Positions 20,700 through 29,150 of a stretch of 29,414 bases of DNA are shown here, piece after piece; the stretch's first letter is position 1; the number at the start of each line of letters is the position of its first letter. Source of the DNA: Welwitschia mirabilis. Lineage: Eukaryota > Gnetophyta > Gnetopsida > Welwitschiales. A program made the position numbers and the translations under genes. Location of the stretch: assembly GCA_051453625.1 (NCBI GenBank), contig JBOZIK010000001.1:86106203-86135616 (forward strand), in the 5' to 3' direction. The notes beneath the pieces were generated by a model, which saw nothing but the letters and a program-made list of their open reading frames with translations, had not been told where the DNA came from and did no database searches.

Positions 20700-21655
20700 G
20701 GCATATGAGTTCAAGAGGATGTCAAACCAACTAGTGCATTATGAAATATAGAGTGAATGAAAATTTACTCTCAGAACAATCTTCTAACTAGTAAGATTGA
20801 TAATCTCCTTTCTCATCTAGAAGATAGACTAATGGAAGAAAATCCAACGGCATTTTAAGAACAACCTCTTACATTAGGAAAATGTACATCAATAGGCACA
20901 GTTGACCTATAAAACATCTAGATAAGACTACTAAACACAGAGGTTAACCTCCAAGATTTCTTATCAAATCAAGTAAATCATTCTAATATAGAATAATGTG
21001 AAGGAAAGGAGATTACTAAAATGATACACCTACAAACATATGAAGGAAAATTATGGATAAGAAAAGATATCATCTTNNNNNNNNNNNNNNNNNNNNNNNN
21101 NNNNNNNNNNNNNNNNNNNNNNNNNNNNNNNNNNNNNNNNNNNNNNNNNNNNNNNNNNNNNNNNNNNNNNNNNNNNNNNNNNNNNNNNNNNNNNNNNNNN
21201 NATCCCCAAAGGATATCATGTATATCTTCATAGATGAATTCAAAAAAAAAGTTAATTTAGAAGATTTTATAAAAGGCCAAATGGTGGAATTCTAATGCCT
21301 CCACTTGGGAAAATGCCCACTAGATAAACATTAGTTGAAATTCTAATGCCTCATCAAATATCAAAAGAACTTCATAGAGAAGTAGTTAATTAATAGTTTC
21401 ATTAGAACTCTACCACTCAAACTTAGAAGCATCTTATGCATCTTGTAAATTAAATCCATTGAAGATGCCTATCACAAAATAAGACATTACATTTAAGGAA
21501 AATAAAATTAATGGAATGAATTCCACCATCTACAAGTGGATAGACATAACATGCTCAGCACACTACTAGTATGAGAGATATGTAGAATTAATCTTACTTT
21601 CCAAAAATGCCACAAGAAGGGTTACATTACCAAAAATTACCCATCAAGATCTTAA
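20700..21655 (+). pseudogene. element 2 gag remnant (capsid plus zinc knuckle)
   Basis: The N-terminal part (20740-21076) is rich in Glu, Leu and Asn, with coiled-coil-like LTSKIDNLLSHLEDRLMEEN. After a 125 N gap come FIDEFKKKVNLEDFIKGQ, LINSFIRTLPLKLRSIL and KSIEDAYHKI (about 21460-21480). These fit the plant gypsy capsid pattern 'F..GL.PEI...V....P.(S/T)...A...A'. A zinc knuckle follows at about 21596-21654: FQKCHKKGYITKNYPS. Compared with C-x2-C-x4-H-x4-C, the first Cys is Phe and the last is Tyr; the middle Cys and a Gly-aromatic pair remain. Stops and frameshifts separate the pieces. Gag would form the particle and bind element RNA. Confidence 0.65.
21077..21201. other. 125 N gap within element 2 gag
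   Basis: A gap without flanking duplication. It falls in the capsid part of gag, so the missing bases should encode part of that domain. Confidence 0.9.
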
Positions 21656-21798
21656 GCACTTAAACTTCTTAAGCACAATCCTCTTCAAGCTTTACATAAT
21701 ATAGATATAAACCCAAAAGGGTATGTGCTACCATTCAAATAGGTGTGATACATAACTAGTACTTCATCTTGGAATTACATGATCAAATTTCATCTCTT

Positions 21799-21860
21799 TG
21801 TTTCATTTCTAGTAGATAGAAGTGCCTTATATAACTTCATCCTCTAACATTATTTTACAA
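21799..21860 (+). pseudogene. element 2 aspartic protease remnant
   Basis: VSFLVDRSALYNFIL follows the zinc knuckle by about 150 bp. Plant gypsy proteases read 'ALxDSGASxxFI' here. The catalytic Asp is kept, but the Ser-Gly after it has become Arg-Ser and the next Ala/Ser have drifted, so the fold's active loop is lost. The C-terminal half toward RT (to about 22430) is stop-rich and I cannot read it. Confidence 0.6.
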
Positions 21861-22429
21861 ACTAAACATCATCCCATTTAAGGGAAAAAAATCTACCATA
21901 GGTGTCACATGGAATAGCTTTCTTAATAGGATAGGACCACTTCCCTCATTAACTACAACATTCATGACTCACATTTTAGAAATTAGTTTTATGTCTTTTA
22001 AATTAAAGAGTATAATTTCATTTTGAGGATTTCCTTCTTAATTAGATATAATGTTTAAATTGACTTTTGCCAATGCACCCTACTACTATCAACTTTATTT
22101 AAAGAATGAATCTTAAACAAGCAGGAATGAAATAAGAAGATATTCTTAACCTCAACTAAACAGATCTCAAAATCTATTAAAAAGAAATAGGTCTTCATCA
22201 CCCTGGTGCAGATATAAAACCATAATAGGATTCCACACTACCAAAATAACTATAAGAGTTTTCTAATATATGTAAAGATTCAAAGATGCTACCACCCAAG
22301 AGAAAAGTATAGCATGCAATCAACTTAATCCTTGGAGCATGACTAATAGCCCAAGCATCCTATCAATTCTTGGTAATAGAATTAAAAGAACTAAAAATAC
22401 AAATTAAATTGCTACTTTTGGAAGGAAAA
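21861..22429 (+). other. element 2 protease-RT linker, decayed
   Basis: This lies between the protease active-site segment and the first RT motif. The length fits the rest of the protease and the linker of a gypsy polyprotein, but stops in all plus frames prevent a domain call. Confidence 0.45.
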
Positions 22430-23000
22430 TTTCATCCTAGTGTATTACCTTAGGAAGCCTAGTACTCTTTGTTAAAAAAAAAGAATAATACATTATAACT
22501 TTAGATTGAGTACAGGTAGTTAAACAAGGTAATTATTAAAAATAGGTATTTTATACTAAGAACTGATGACTTATTAAATCAACTTCAAGGAGTCAAGTTC
22601 TTCTCAAAAATTAACTTAAAATTTAGATACCATCAAATTTGCATCAAAGATGAAGATGTCTACAAAATTGCCTTCAAAATAAGATATAAACATTACAAGT
22701 TCAAAGTAATGCCCTTTAGTCTGGCAAATCCTCTAGCTACTTTTATGAATTTGATGAATAATATTTTTTAATATTATTTAGATAAATTCATAGTTGTATT
22801 TTTAGATGATATTCTAATATATTCCAAAAGTCAAGATTATCATGACATACTTAAAGATATTTTTACAATTCCTATCTAGGTATAATTTCAAGATAAAATT
22901 AAGCAAATGTAACTTTTTCTAAACAAAAATTAGCTACCTAGGATATGTTATCTCCAATAAAGGGATTACAACTAATCCAGCCAAAATAAAAGCTATAAGG
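22430..23000 (+). pseudogene. element 2 reverse transcriptase remnant
   Basis: RT motifs follow in order on the plus strand: IEYR (from I-D-Y-R) then LNKVIIKN, TDDLLNQLQGVKFFSKINL, RYHQICIKDEDVYKIAFK, HYKFKVMPFSLANPLATFMN, and FLDDILIYSKSQDYH. The catalytic FLDD aspartates are intact at 22805-22810. In 'FSKIDL' the third catalytic Asp is Asn. RT copies element RNA into DNA. Several stops (one within the IEYR block, others after 22870) and frameshifts kill it. The palm-to-thumb order and the 'VF.DDIL.YS' signature identify Ty3/gypsy RT with high confidence. Confidence 0.88.
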
Positions 23001-23002
23001 AA

Positions 23003-23460
23003 ATGTCTAAAACTAAAGGATGCTATGTAAGTTTAAGGTTTCTTAGGGTTGGTTGGATTCTATTAGAAATTCTTCCTAGGATTTTCTCTCAACTTGCAGC
23101 TCTACTAGTAGATTTAATTAAATCAACATTTACACTCAACTTTAATAACAAATGTAAGAAAACATTTCTTAGACTAAAGCTAGTACTTATAATAACACTT
23201 ATTTTTAAAATCACAAACATGAACAAACCATTCATAGTTACCATTAATGCTTCTACTCAAGGAATAAGAGTTGTACATAACCAAGATTATCAAGTAATTA
23301 CCTATGAATCATGGAAGTTAAACCAAAATAAGAATAACTATCCCATTTGTGATCTCAAACTACTAGCCATAGTGTATGATCTAAAAGTTTGAAGACATTA
23401 CCTAGTGGCAGGTGAACTCTTACTCGAAATAGATCATAAAATCTTAGAATATTTTTAGAA
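23003..23460 (+). pseudogene. element 2 RT connection and RNase H remnant
   Basis: A 129-codon open frame (23003-23392) contains the RT tail LRFLRVGWILLEILPRIFSQL (gypsy pattern 'FLGLVGFYR.FL..FS'), then PFIVTINASTQGI, YESWKLNQNKNNYPICDLKL and LAIVYDLKV. It is followed by a stop and RHYLVAGELLLEIDHK. This is gypsy RNase H, which removes the RNA strand during cDNA synthesis. The first catalytic Asp is Asn (AAT at 23246-23248, from GAT). In the tail, LEIDHK keeps the late 'T/I-D-H' motif. Although this is one of the longest open frames, the catalytic change means no activity. Confidence 0.85.
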
Positions 23461-24213
23461 TAGCCTCTTCTAAATATGTGACAAAGGAGATGGAGTGAAT
23501 TACTTGTAAAATACAACTTTAAATTATATTATAACCTAGGAAAGGAGAACAGAGTTGTAGCTACCCTAAGTAGTATGTGGTGCATGTTAGTAATCACTGT
23601 CACATCAGATCTATTCACTTTCTTTAAGATGTCCTTTACTGATGTTCCATATTTTAAGGAAATACATTAATTGATTCAATAAGAAAAATAAGTAGCCATT
23701 TACATGCTATCATAGGATAGATATCTATTGAAAGTGAAATGCCTTTACATCCCACAAGGCCCATGGAAAAGGAAGTTGATGCCTGAACTACATGAAGTCC
23801 CACGTATAGGACATCTCAATTTTATTATGAATTATCATTAATAATAAAAACATTACTTTTGGTCCTAAATGAAAGTAAACATGAATGAATAATCTATAAT
23901 TACCCCATATACTAGAAAATGAAGATTAATCAAGGAAGACCCATAGGACTTCTTTAACCTTTAATAGTACCATAGTGGAAATCGGAAGAAAGCTCCATGA
24001 ATTTCATTACTGGACTACATTTTATTAATATATACATAATGCAATTTTTATTTGTGACATAAAACAATTTTTATTTGTGTAGACAAGTTGACTAAGATGG
24101 TCCATTTCATTGTAGTCTAAAGCTTTAATACAACTAAAGAATTGGGCCTACAGTTTATGCAAGAAGTTTTTAGATTACATGATGCACCTCAAGTCATAAT
24201 ATTTGATTAAGAT
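23461..24213 (+). pseudogene. element 2 integrase remnant, N-terminal and core start
   Basis: After the RNase H tail comes GKENRVVATLSS (gypsy 'G..N.VADALSR'). The spacer reads LYIPQGPWKRKLMPELHEVP and RIGHLNFIMNYH, the part that carries the zinc-binding His-His, followed by decayed sequence where the Cys pair should be. Core segments are MNFITGLHFINIY (about 23998), VDKLTKMVHFIVV (24080-24118) and FRLHDAPQVIIFD (about 24170-24207). In 'MDFI' the first DDE aspartate is Asn; the second one is near the N gap and appears kept (IFD, then stop). Integrase inserts the cDNA into the host genome. Multiple stops. Confidence 0.82.
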
Positions 24214-24956
24214 NNNNNNNNNNNNNNNNNNNNNNNNNNNNNNNNNNNNNNNNNNNNNNNNNNNNNNNNNNNNNNNNNNNNNNNNNNNNNNNNNNNNNNN
24301 NNNNNNNNNNNNNNNNNNNNNNNNNNNNNNNNNNNNNNNNNNNNNNNNNNNNNNNNNNNNNNNNNNNNNNNNNNNNNNNNNNNNNNNNNNNNNNNNNNNN
24401 NNNNNNNNNNNNNNNNNNNNNNNNNNNNNNNNNNNNNNNNNNNNNNNNNNNNNNNNNNNNNNNNNNNNNNNNNNNNNNNNNNNNNNNNNNNNNNNNNNNN
24501 NNNNNNNNNNNNNNNNNNNNNNNNNNNNNNNNNNNNNNNNNNNNNNNNNNNNNNNNNNNNNNNNNNNNNNNNNNNNNNNNNNNNNNNNNNNNNNNNNNNN
24601 NNNNNNNNNNNNNNNNNNNNNNNNNNNNNNNNNNNNNNNNNNNNNNNNNNNNNNNNNNNNNNNNNNNNNNNNNNNNNNNNNNNNNNNNNNNNNNNNNNNN
24701 NNNNNNNNNNNNNNNNNNNNNNNNNNNNNNNNNNNNNNNNNNNNNNNNNNNNNNNNNNNNNNNNNNNNNNNNNNNNNNNNNNNNNNNNNNNNNNNNNNNN
24801 NNNNNNNNNNNNNNNNNNNNNNNNNNNNNNNNNNNNNNNNNNNNNNNNNNNNNNNNNNNNNNNNNNNNNNNNNNNNNNNNNNNNNNNNNNNNNNNNNNNN
24901 NNNNNNNNNNNNNNNNNNNNNNNNNNNNNNNNNNNNNNNNNNNNNNNNNNNNNNNN
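24214..24956. other. 743 N gap within element 2 integrase
   Basis: No flanking duplication. It should contain the end of the integrase catalytic core, including the glutamate of the DDE triad. Its stated length is several hundred bases more than that part of a gypsy integrase needs. Confidence 0.9.
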
Positions 24957-25480
24957 TAAAGATACTCTACAACGTTACATGGCTAAAAAGCCCAAATAAT
25001 GAAAGAACTACTTATACATAGCCAAGTTTTCTTATAATTAAACATTCTAAATCTCCATTCGATTGTTTTCCATTCAAAGTAATATATGATATGGGCTATT
25101 CCATCCCTATCACATGGTTAGATTCTTCACAAAGATTAGAAAAGATCGCATCCTTTGAATTAAAATTTATGAAAGACATGATTATCAAAATAAAAATACA
25201 ACTATAAGCTATAGAAGATTAGTTAAAAAAAATACTATGATTAAAAACACCAGACCCACATATTCCAAATTGGTAAACAAGTATTAATAAAAGTTAAGCT
25301 AGAAAGGAACTTATTGAAAATAGGGAAATATAGAAAGTTAGCTCTATGGTATTATGCTCCATTCAAATTTATTGAAAGAATATGAGATCTAGCCTATAAA
25401 ATAAAACTTTATATGCAGATGTCTCAAATACACTAGTTTTTTCATATGAGCACGATGAAATCATACTATGAAGATAAGAA
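24957..25480 (+). pseudogene. element 2 integrase C-terminal region
   Basis: The plus strand gives KHSKSPFDCFPFKVIYDMGY (gypsy pattern 'SSTG.SPFE..YG'). Further on come QIGKQVLIKVKLERNLLK, RKLALWYYAPFKFIERI and LAYKIKLYMQM, then FFHMSTMKSYYED. The last three match the integrase C-terminal GPF/Y module ('KL...Y.GPF.I...(V/I)G..AY.L.LP', then 'HPVFHVS.LK.Y'). This module binds DNA and influences target choice. Stops break it at several places. The GPF tripeptide is APF here. Confidence 0.8.
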
Positions 25481-25552
25481 CTAGGACTATACCTTAAACT
25501 AATAACATATTATTCTCAAACCAAAGCTGGCTTTTGCTATTCAACCTAAAAA

Positions 25553-25640
25553 AGTTCCTAGATATTAGAACTAAGGAATAAAAATGTAAGTAAATTACTT
25601 ATCTAATGGACCCATTGTAATCAACAAACTTGAAAAAAAA
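25553..25640 (+). pseudogene. element 2 chromodomain-like tail
   Basis: With one frame change the plus strand reads FLDIRTKE, then NKNVSKLLI, stop, WTHCNQQT, stop. Chromovirus integrases end in a chromodomain-like module with the pattern 'LD.R....R......LV.W......ATWE'. The order and spacing fit, and the two stops sit where Gln (CAA to TAA) and Trp (TGG to TGA) are expected. Such modules guide insertion to chromatin. The match is short and decayed, so the chromovirus call is probable, not proven. The same remnant occurs in the second copy at about 26405-26495. Confidence 0.5.
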
Positions 25641-25826
25641 AACTTTTTTCAAACTTTTTAATAAAATATGGCATGCTAGTTTTCCACTTTTAATATATCT
25701 ATCAATGAATAATATCTCTTCTTCCTTTATGTTTTGTAGATAACATAGAAAATAATTTGGATAAGCATGGCTTTACAAATGATGTAAGAAGAGGAGAAAC
25801 TACACTCAAATACAATCACAATGCCT

Positions 25827-25839
25827 AAGAGGGATGGAA
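25827..25839 (+). promoter_or_regulatory. polypurine tract
   Basis: AAGAGGGATGGAA is purine except for one T and ends exactly at the TG of the 3' LTR. It primes plus-strand DNA synthesis. The second assembly copy is at 26696-26708. Confidence 0.8.
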
Positions 25840-26256
25840 TGTAATGTTTCAAATTCATAAATTTAAAAAGAAGTATGTTAAGATGCTAAATAAGTATGAT
25901 TAACAAGTTGTTTTCAATGGGTGTGACCTAAAGATGTAAAGCAGTCTTCTTTCATTTATGCCATAAAATCTTATGGCATTAGTAGGAGTGGATTGACAAG
26001 GTAGATGTAACCGATGATGACCTTAGCTAACCCTCAAGGATCCTAGGAGGAGGACTCAAATCATAATCCACGTCTTTACATTTTACCATTAGTCTAGGGC
26101 TATTGGCTAAATGATAAGGAATGTAATCCACTATTTTTAATAATAAATTCCATTTTTGCCAAATGATTTCTTATTATTTTTATTAATCCTAACATATTGT
26201 TTTACATGTTTATTTTTACGCAAAATTGTTCAAGGACATTAAAATGTGATATTACA
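25840..26256 (+). repeat. element 2 3' LTR, left assembly copy (417 bp)
   Basis: It starts TGTAATGTTTC and ends GATATTACA, followed by ACATG. It aligns with the 5' LTR over its length with many substitutions, and with 26709-27125 with only a few percent. Confidence 0.88.
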
Positions 26257-26261
26257 ACATG
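26257..26261 (+). repeat. target-site duplication ACATG, right (left assembly copy)
   Basis: Identical to 14149-14153 and directly after the LTR's terminal CA. Confidence 0.88.
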
Positions 26262-26301
26262 TCTTCCAAAGGTATTACTATGGGTCACCACCTTATGTTT
26301 T

Positions 26302-26401
26302 NNNNNNNNNNNNNNNNNNNNNNNNNNNNNNNNNNNNNNNNNNNNNNNNNNNNNNNNNNNNNNNNNNNNNNNNNNNNNNNNNNNNNNNNNNNNNNNNNNN
26401 N
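26302..26401. other. 100 N gap between unmerged overlapping contigs
   Basis: Exactly 100 Ns between the ~753 bp copies. Confidence 0.9.
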
Positions 26402-27170
26402 AAAAAGTTCCTAGATATTATAACTAAGGAATAAAAATGTAAGTAAATTACTTATCCAATGGACCCATTGTAATTAACAAATTTAAAAAAATAGAAAGGA
26501 CAAGCAAGAAACTTTTTTCAAACTTTTTAATAAAATATGGCATGCCAGTTTTCCACTTTTAATATATCTCTTAATGAATAATATCTCTTCTTCCTTTATG
26601 TTTTGTAGATAATATAGAAAATAATTTGGATAAGCATGGCTTCACAAATGATGTAAGAAGAGGAGAAATTGCACTCAAGGACAATCACAATGCCTAAGAG
26701 GGATGGAATGTAATGTTTCAAATTCACAAATTGAAAAAGAAGTATGTTAAGATTCTAAATAAGTATGATTAACAAGTTATTATCAATGGGTGTGACCTAA
26801 AGATGTAAAACAGTGTTCTTTCATTTATGCCATAAAATCCTATGGCATTAGTAGGAGTGGATTGACAAGATGGATGTAACCGATGATGACCTTGGCTAAC
26901 CCCCAAGGATCCTAGGAGGAGGACTCAGATCATAGTCCACATCTTTACATTTCACCATTAGTCTACTGCTATTAGCTAAATGATAAGGAATGTAATCCAT
27001 TGTTTCTAATAATAAATTCCACTTTTTTCAAATGTTCTCTTATTGTTTTTATTAATCCTAACATATTGTTTTACATGTTCCTTTTTATGCAAAGTTGTTT
27101 AAGGACATTAAAATGCGATATTACAACATGTCTTCCAAAGTTATTGCTATGGGTCACCACCTTATGTTTT
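26402..27170 (+). repeat. ~769 bp overlap pair at the 26302 gap (right copy)
   Basis: It repeats 25549-26301 and continues from about 27171 into unique LTR B sequence. It has about 18 extra bases (around ATAGAAAGGACAAGCAAG, near 26490) that the left copy lacks. Confidence 0.85.
26709..27125 (+). repeat. element 2 3' LTR, right assembly copy (417 bp)
   Basis: TGTAATGTTTC to ATATTACA, with a polypurine tract before it and ACATG (27126-27130) after it. Because only this copy is followed by the long LTR B continuation, it is used here as the right end of element 2. Confidence 0.88.
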
Positions 27171-28642
27171 CATTATCACCATTGTTTCATGTAGAATTAT
27201 GTCCATCTTCCATCATCTATTTTAAAAGATGGTTAGCGATCTACAATTATTAGCAAGAAAAGTATAATATTAAGTTTTATTTAAAAAAAATAATACAAGA
27301 CATATTTTATGAATTAAAAAATTAAATTAATTTCATCATTTATAATAAATCATCTTGAAACACTTAATATAAATATCAATTTTTACATGTTAGCATACCT
27401 TCTAACTTGAATTTTGATAGACTTCTAATAATGAAATGATTAAGAAGAAATAATTATGTAAGGAAGAATACTTAAGTGTAACAAATGATATATATTTTTA
27501 AAAAAAATTATGAGTAATTTATGAAATTAAGGCATTGAATTTTAGAAATTCTATGGAAAATGTGTAAAAACTAAATGCCATACCCCCTTAACCAAAATTA
27601 AACTTTATCTTATAAATTTTATGTTATAAAGTATTAATTCTTTTGAGAACATATCCTTAGAAGATGAAAAGAGGTGCTACTAAGAGATAAAAATTAAAAA
27701 CTACCTAATGTAAGATGACTATCTTTTATTTCTTTTTAAAAAATACTAACTAAAACATCAATTCATAAAAATGATTTATACCTTATGATATTATTTGTCA
27801 TAAAATAGGGATGAAGTGAAATGGATGATGGAGATATAAAATAAAAATATGGTAAAGGACTTGATCACATAACCAATGAACAAATAAGATAACGTACTTA
27901 AATTAATGACCTCTATTATATTTTTGTAATTTTTAATAGATCTCAATATCGAATAGGTGTCATATTAATTAAATGACTTATACAAATTAAATAAATCCTA
28001 GAAAATATTATATATAAAATTTAAAGACAACAAAACTCAGAAGGCCTCTAATTCCCACCTTTTTATTTCCTTTATTTTTTATTTCTACAAGAATATATGT
28101 CCTTTATATTAAGCCTATGAATCACACTAAGCATTTAGTATTATGACATTTTCTTTCAATAGAATTAAGCATTTAGTTTTATAAATAAATTAGTGTTGCA
28201 TTGCTAGCAATCATTTATAGCCTTAATGTAGTTTATTATGTCATAAGTAGAACATTAAAACTACATTATCAGTGAGTGTTCATAAACTCGATGTAATTAA
28301 CTAGATCCAGCTAAGTAGTTAATGAGATGTGTATTTAGAGAAGAGATATTGTTTTTCTTTTTATTCTTCTTCTTACATTTGCTTTTATGCACATAATATA
28401 GGTCATTGACTTAGTAGCCAAACCAATAAAAATATGTCCCCATCAAAATTGTTAAAAGGAAGCATAATACAAAGCTAGATTTTACCATTTTTAGTCATTT
28501 TTTACTAGACTCAAATATCACAAGTAAATGTAACTTTAATAATAAAATTTAAAATAAGCATAAATTTTTTTTAGAAACCCATAAGTATGCTTAATGTTAA
28601 CTATTACTTAATATGATAATAGAATTTCTTCCATTTTTATTA
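27126..28642 (-). repeat. LTR B part 2: 5' LTR of element 1, U3 side
   Basis: It aligns in the same orientation with LTR A from the empty site (7135) to the gap at 8709. Shared blocks include TTTTTACATGTTA (about 27379), ACCAAAATTAAACTT (27590), CCTCTAATTCCCAC (28045) and GTTAATGAGATGTG (28318). Its length of about 1.52 kb is close to the 1.57 kb in LTR A. It resumes exactly after the target duplication of element 2. Confidence 0.7.
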
Positions 28643-29150
28643 NNNNNNNNNNNNNNNNNNNNNNNNNNNNNNNNNNNNNNNNNNNNNNNNNNNNNNNNNN
28701 NNNNNNNNNNNNNNNNNNNNNNNNNNNNNNNNNNNNNNNNNNNNNNNNNNNNNNNNNNNNNNNNNNNNNNNNNNNNNNNNNNNNNNNNNNNNNNNNNNNN
28801 NNNNNNNNNNNNNNNNNNNNNNNNNNNNNNNNNNNNNNNNNNNNNNNNNNNNNNNNNNNNNNNNNNNNNNNNNNNNNNNNNNNNNNNNNNNNNNNNNNNN
28901 NNNNNNNNNNNNNNNNNNNNNNNNNNNNNNNNNNNNNNNNNNNNNNNNNNNNNNNNNNNNNNNNNNNNNNNNNNNNNNNNNNNNNNNNNNNNNNNNNNNN
29001 NNNNNNNNNNNNNNNNNNNNNNNNNNNNNNNNNNNNNNNNNNNNNNNNNNNNNNNNNNNNNNNNNNNNNNNNNNNNNNNNNNNNNNNNNNNNNNNNNNNN
29101 NNNNNNNNNNNNNNNNNNNNNNNNNNNNNNNNNNNNNNNNNNNNNNNNNN
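28643..29150. other. 508 N gap
   Basis: No flanking duplication. It hides the outer end of LTR B and the right flank target duplication of element 1. Confidence 0.9.

Larger units (their letters stand above)
25549..26301 (+). repeat. ~753 bp overlap pair at the 26302 gap (left copy)
   Basis: AAAAAGTTCCTAGATATT... is repeated at 26402-27170 with small differences and one ~18 bp indel. It covers the chromodomain-like tail, PPT, 3' LTR, target duplication and 45 bp of LTR B. Confidence 0.85.
14154..27125 (+). mobile_element. element 2: complete but dead Ty3/gypsy retrotransposon, probable chromovirus
   Basis: From left to right: ACATG target duplication, 5' LTR (14154-14565), tRNA-Met PBS (14568-14580), an unusual ~6.1 kb block (about 3.9 kb without overlaps), gag (about 20700-21655), protease (21799-21860), RT, RNase H, integrase with a chromodomain-like tail, polypurine tract, 3' LTR, and ACATG. 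The order RT-RNaseH-IN marks Ty3/gypsy rather than Ty1/copia. The 3' end is present twice because of an unmerged overlap (25549-26301 and 26402-27170). Without overlaps and 100 N gaps the element is about 9.9 kb, large for a chromovirus. Both LTRs differ clearly and every frame has stops, so the insertion is old. Confidence 0.88.
5128..28642 (-). mobile_element. element 1: decayed minus-strand Ty3/gypsy element (Athila/Tat-like)
   Basis: From right to left on the minus strand come 5' LTR B (split), gag core (about 11300-11730), protease (10020-10136), protease-RT linker (9606-9890), the start of RT (9496-9543), and 3' LTR A. The gag and protease residue patterns are those of Athila/Tat-type plant gypsy elements. 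Most of RT and all of RNase H and integrase are absent, because only about 340 bp plus a 444 N gap separate the start of RT from LTR A. Internal coding length is therefore far below the family norm. No PBS is readable below 12632. Element 2 lies inside LTR B. All frames are broken, so the element is dead. Confidence 0.65.

Noticed and set aside
25480-25826. Possible env-like ORF between integrase and the 3' LTR
   Set aside because: Only about 350 bp remain, most of it explained by the chromodomain-like tail and leader to the polypurine tract. No signal peptide or membrane segment is visible.
25840-27125. Three-LTR element or tandem retroelement array
   Set aside because: The third LTR arises from the unmerged overlap around the 26302 gap. 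Both right LTR copies share the same polypurine tract, target duplication and flank.
27000-27194. 64-codon plus-strand open frame over the end of the 3' LTR
   Set aside because: It runs across the LTR terminus into LTR B, so no single element could encode it; the same holds for 26197-26427.
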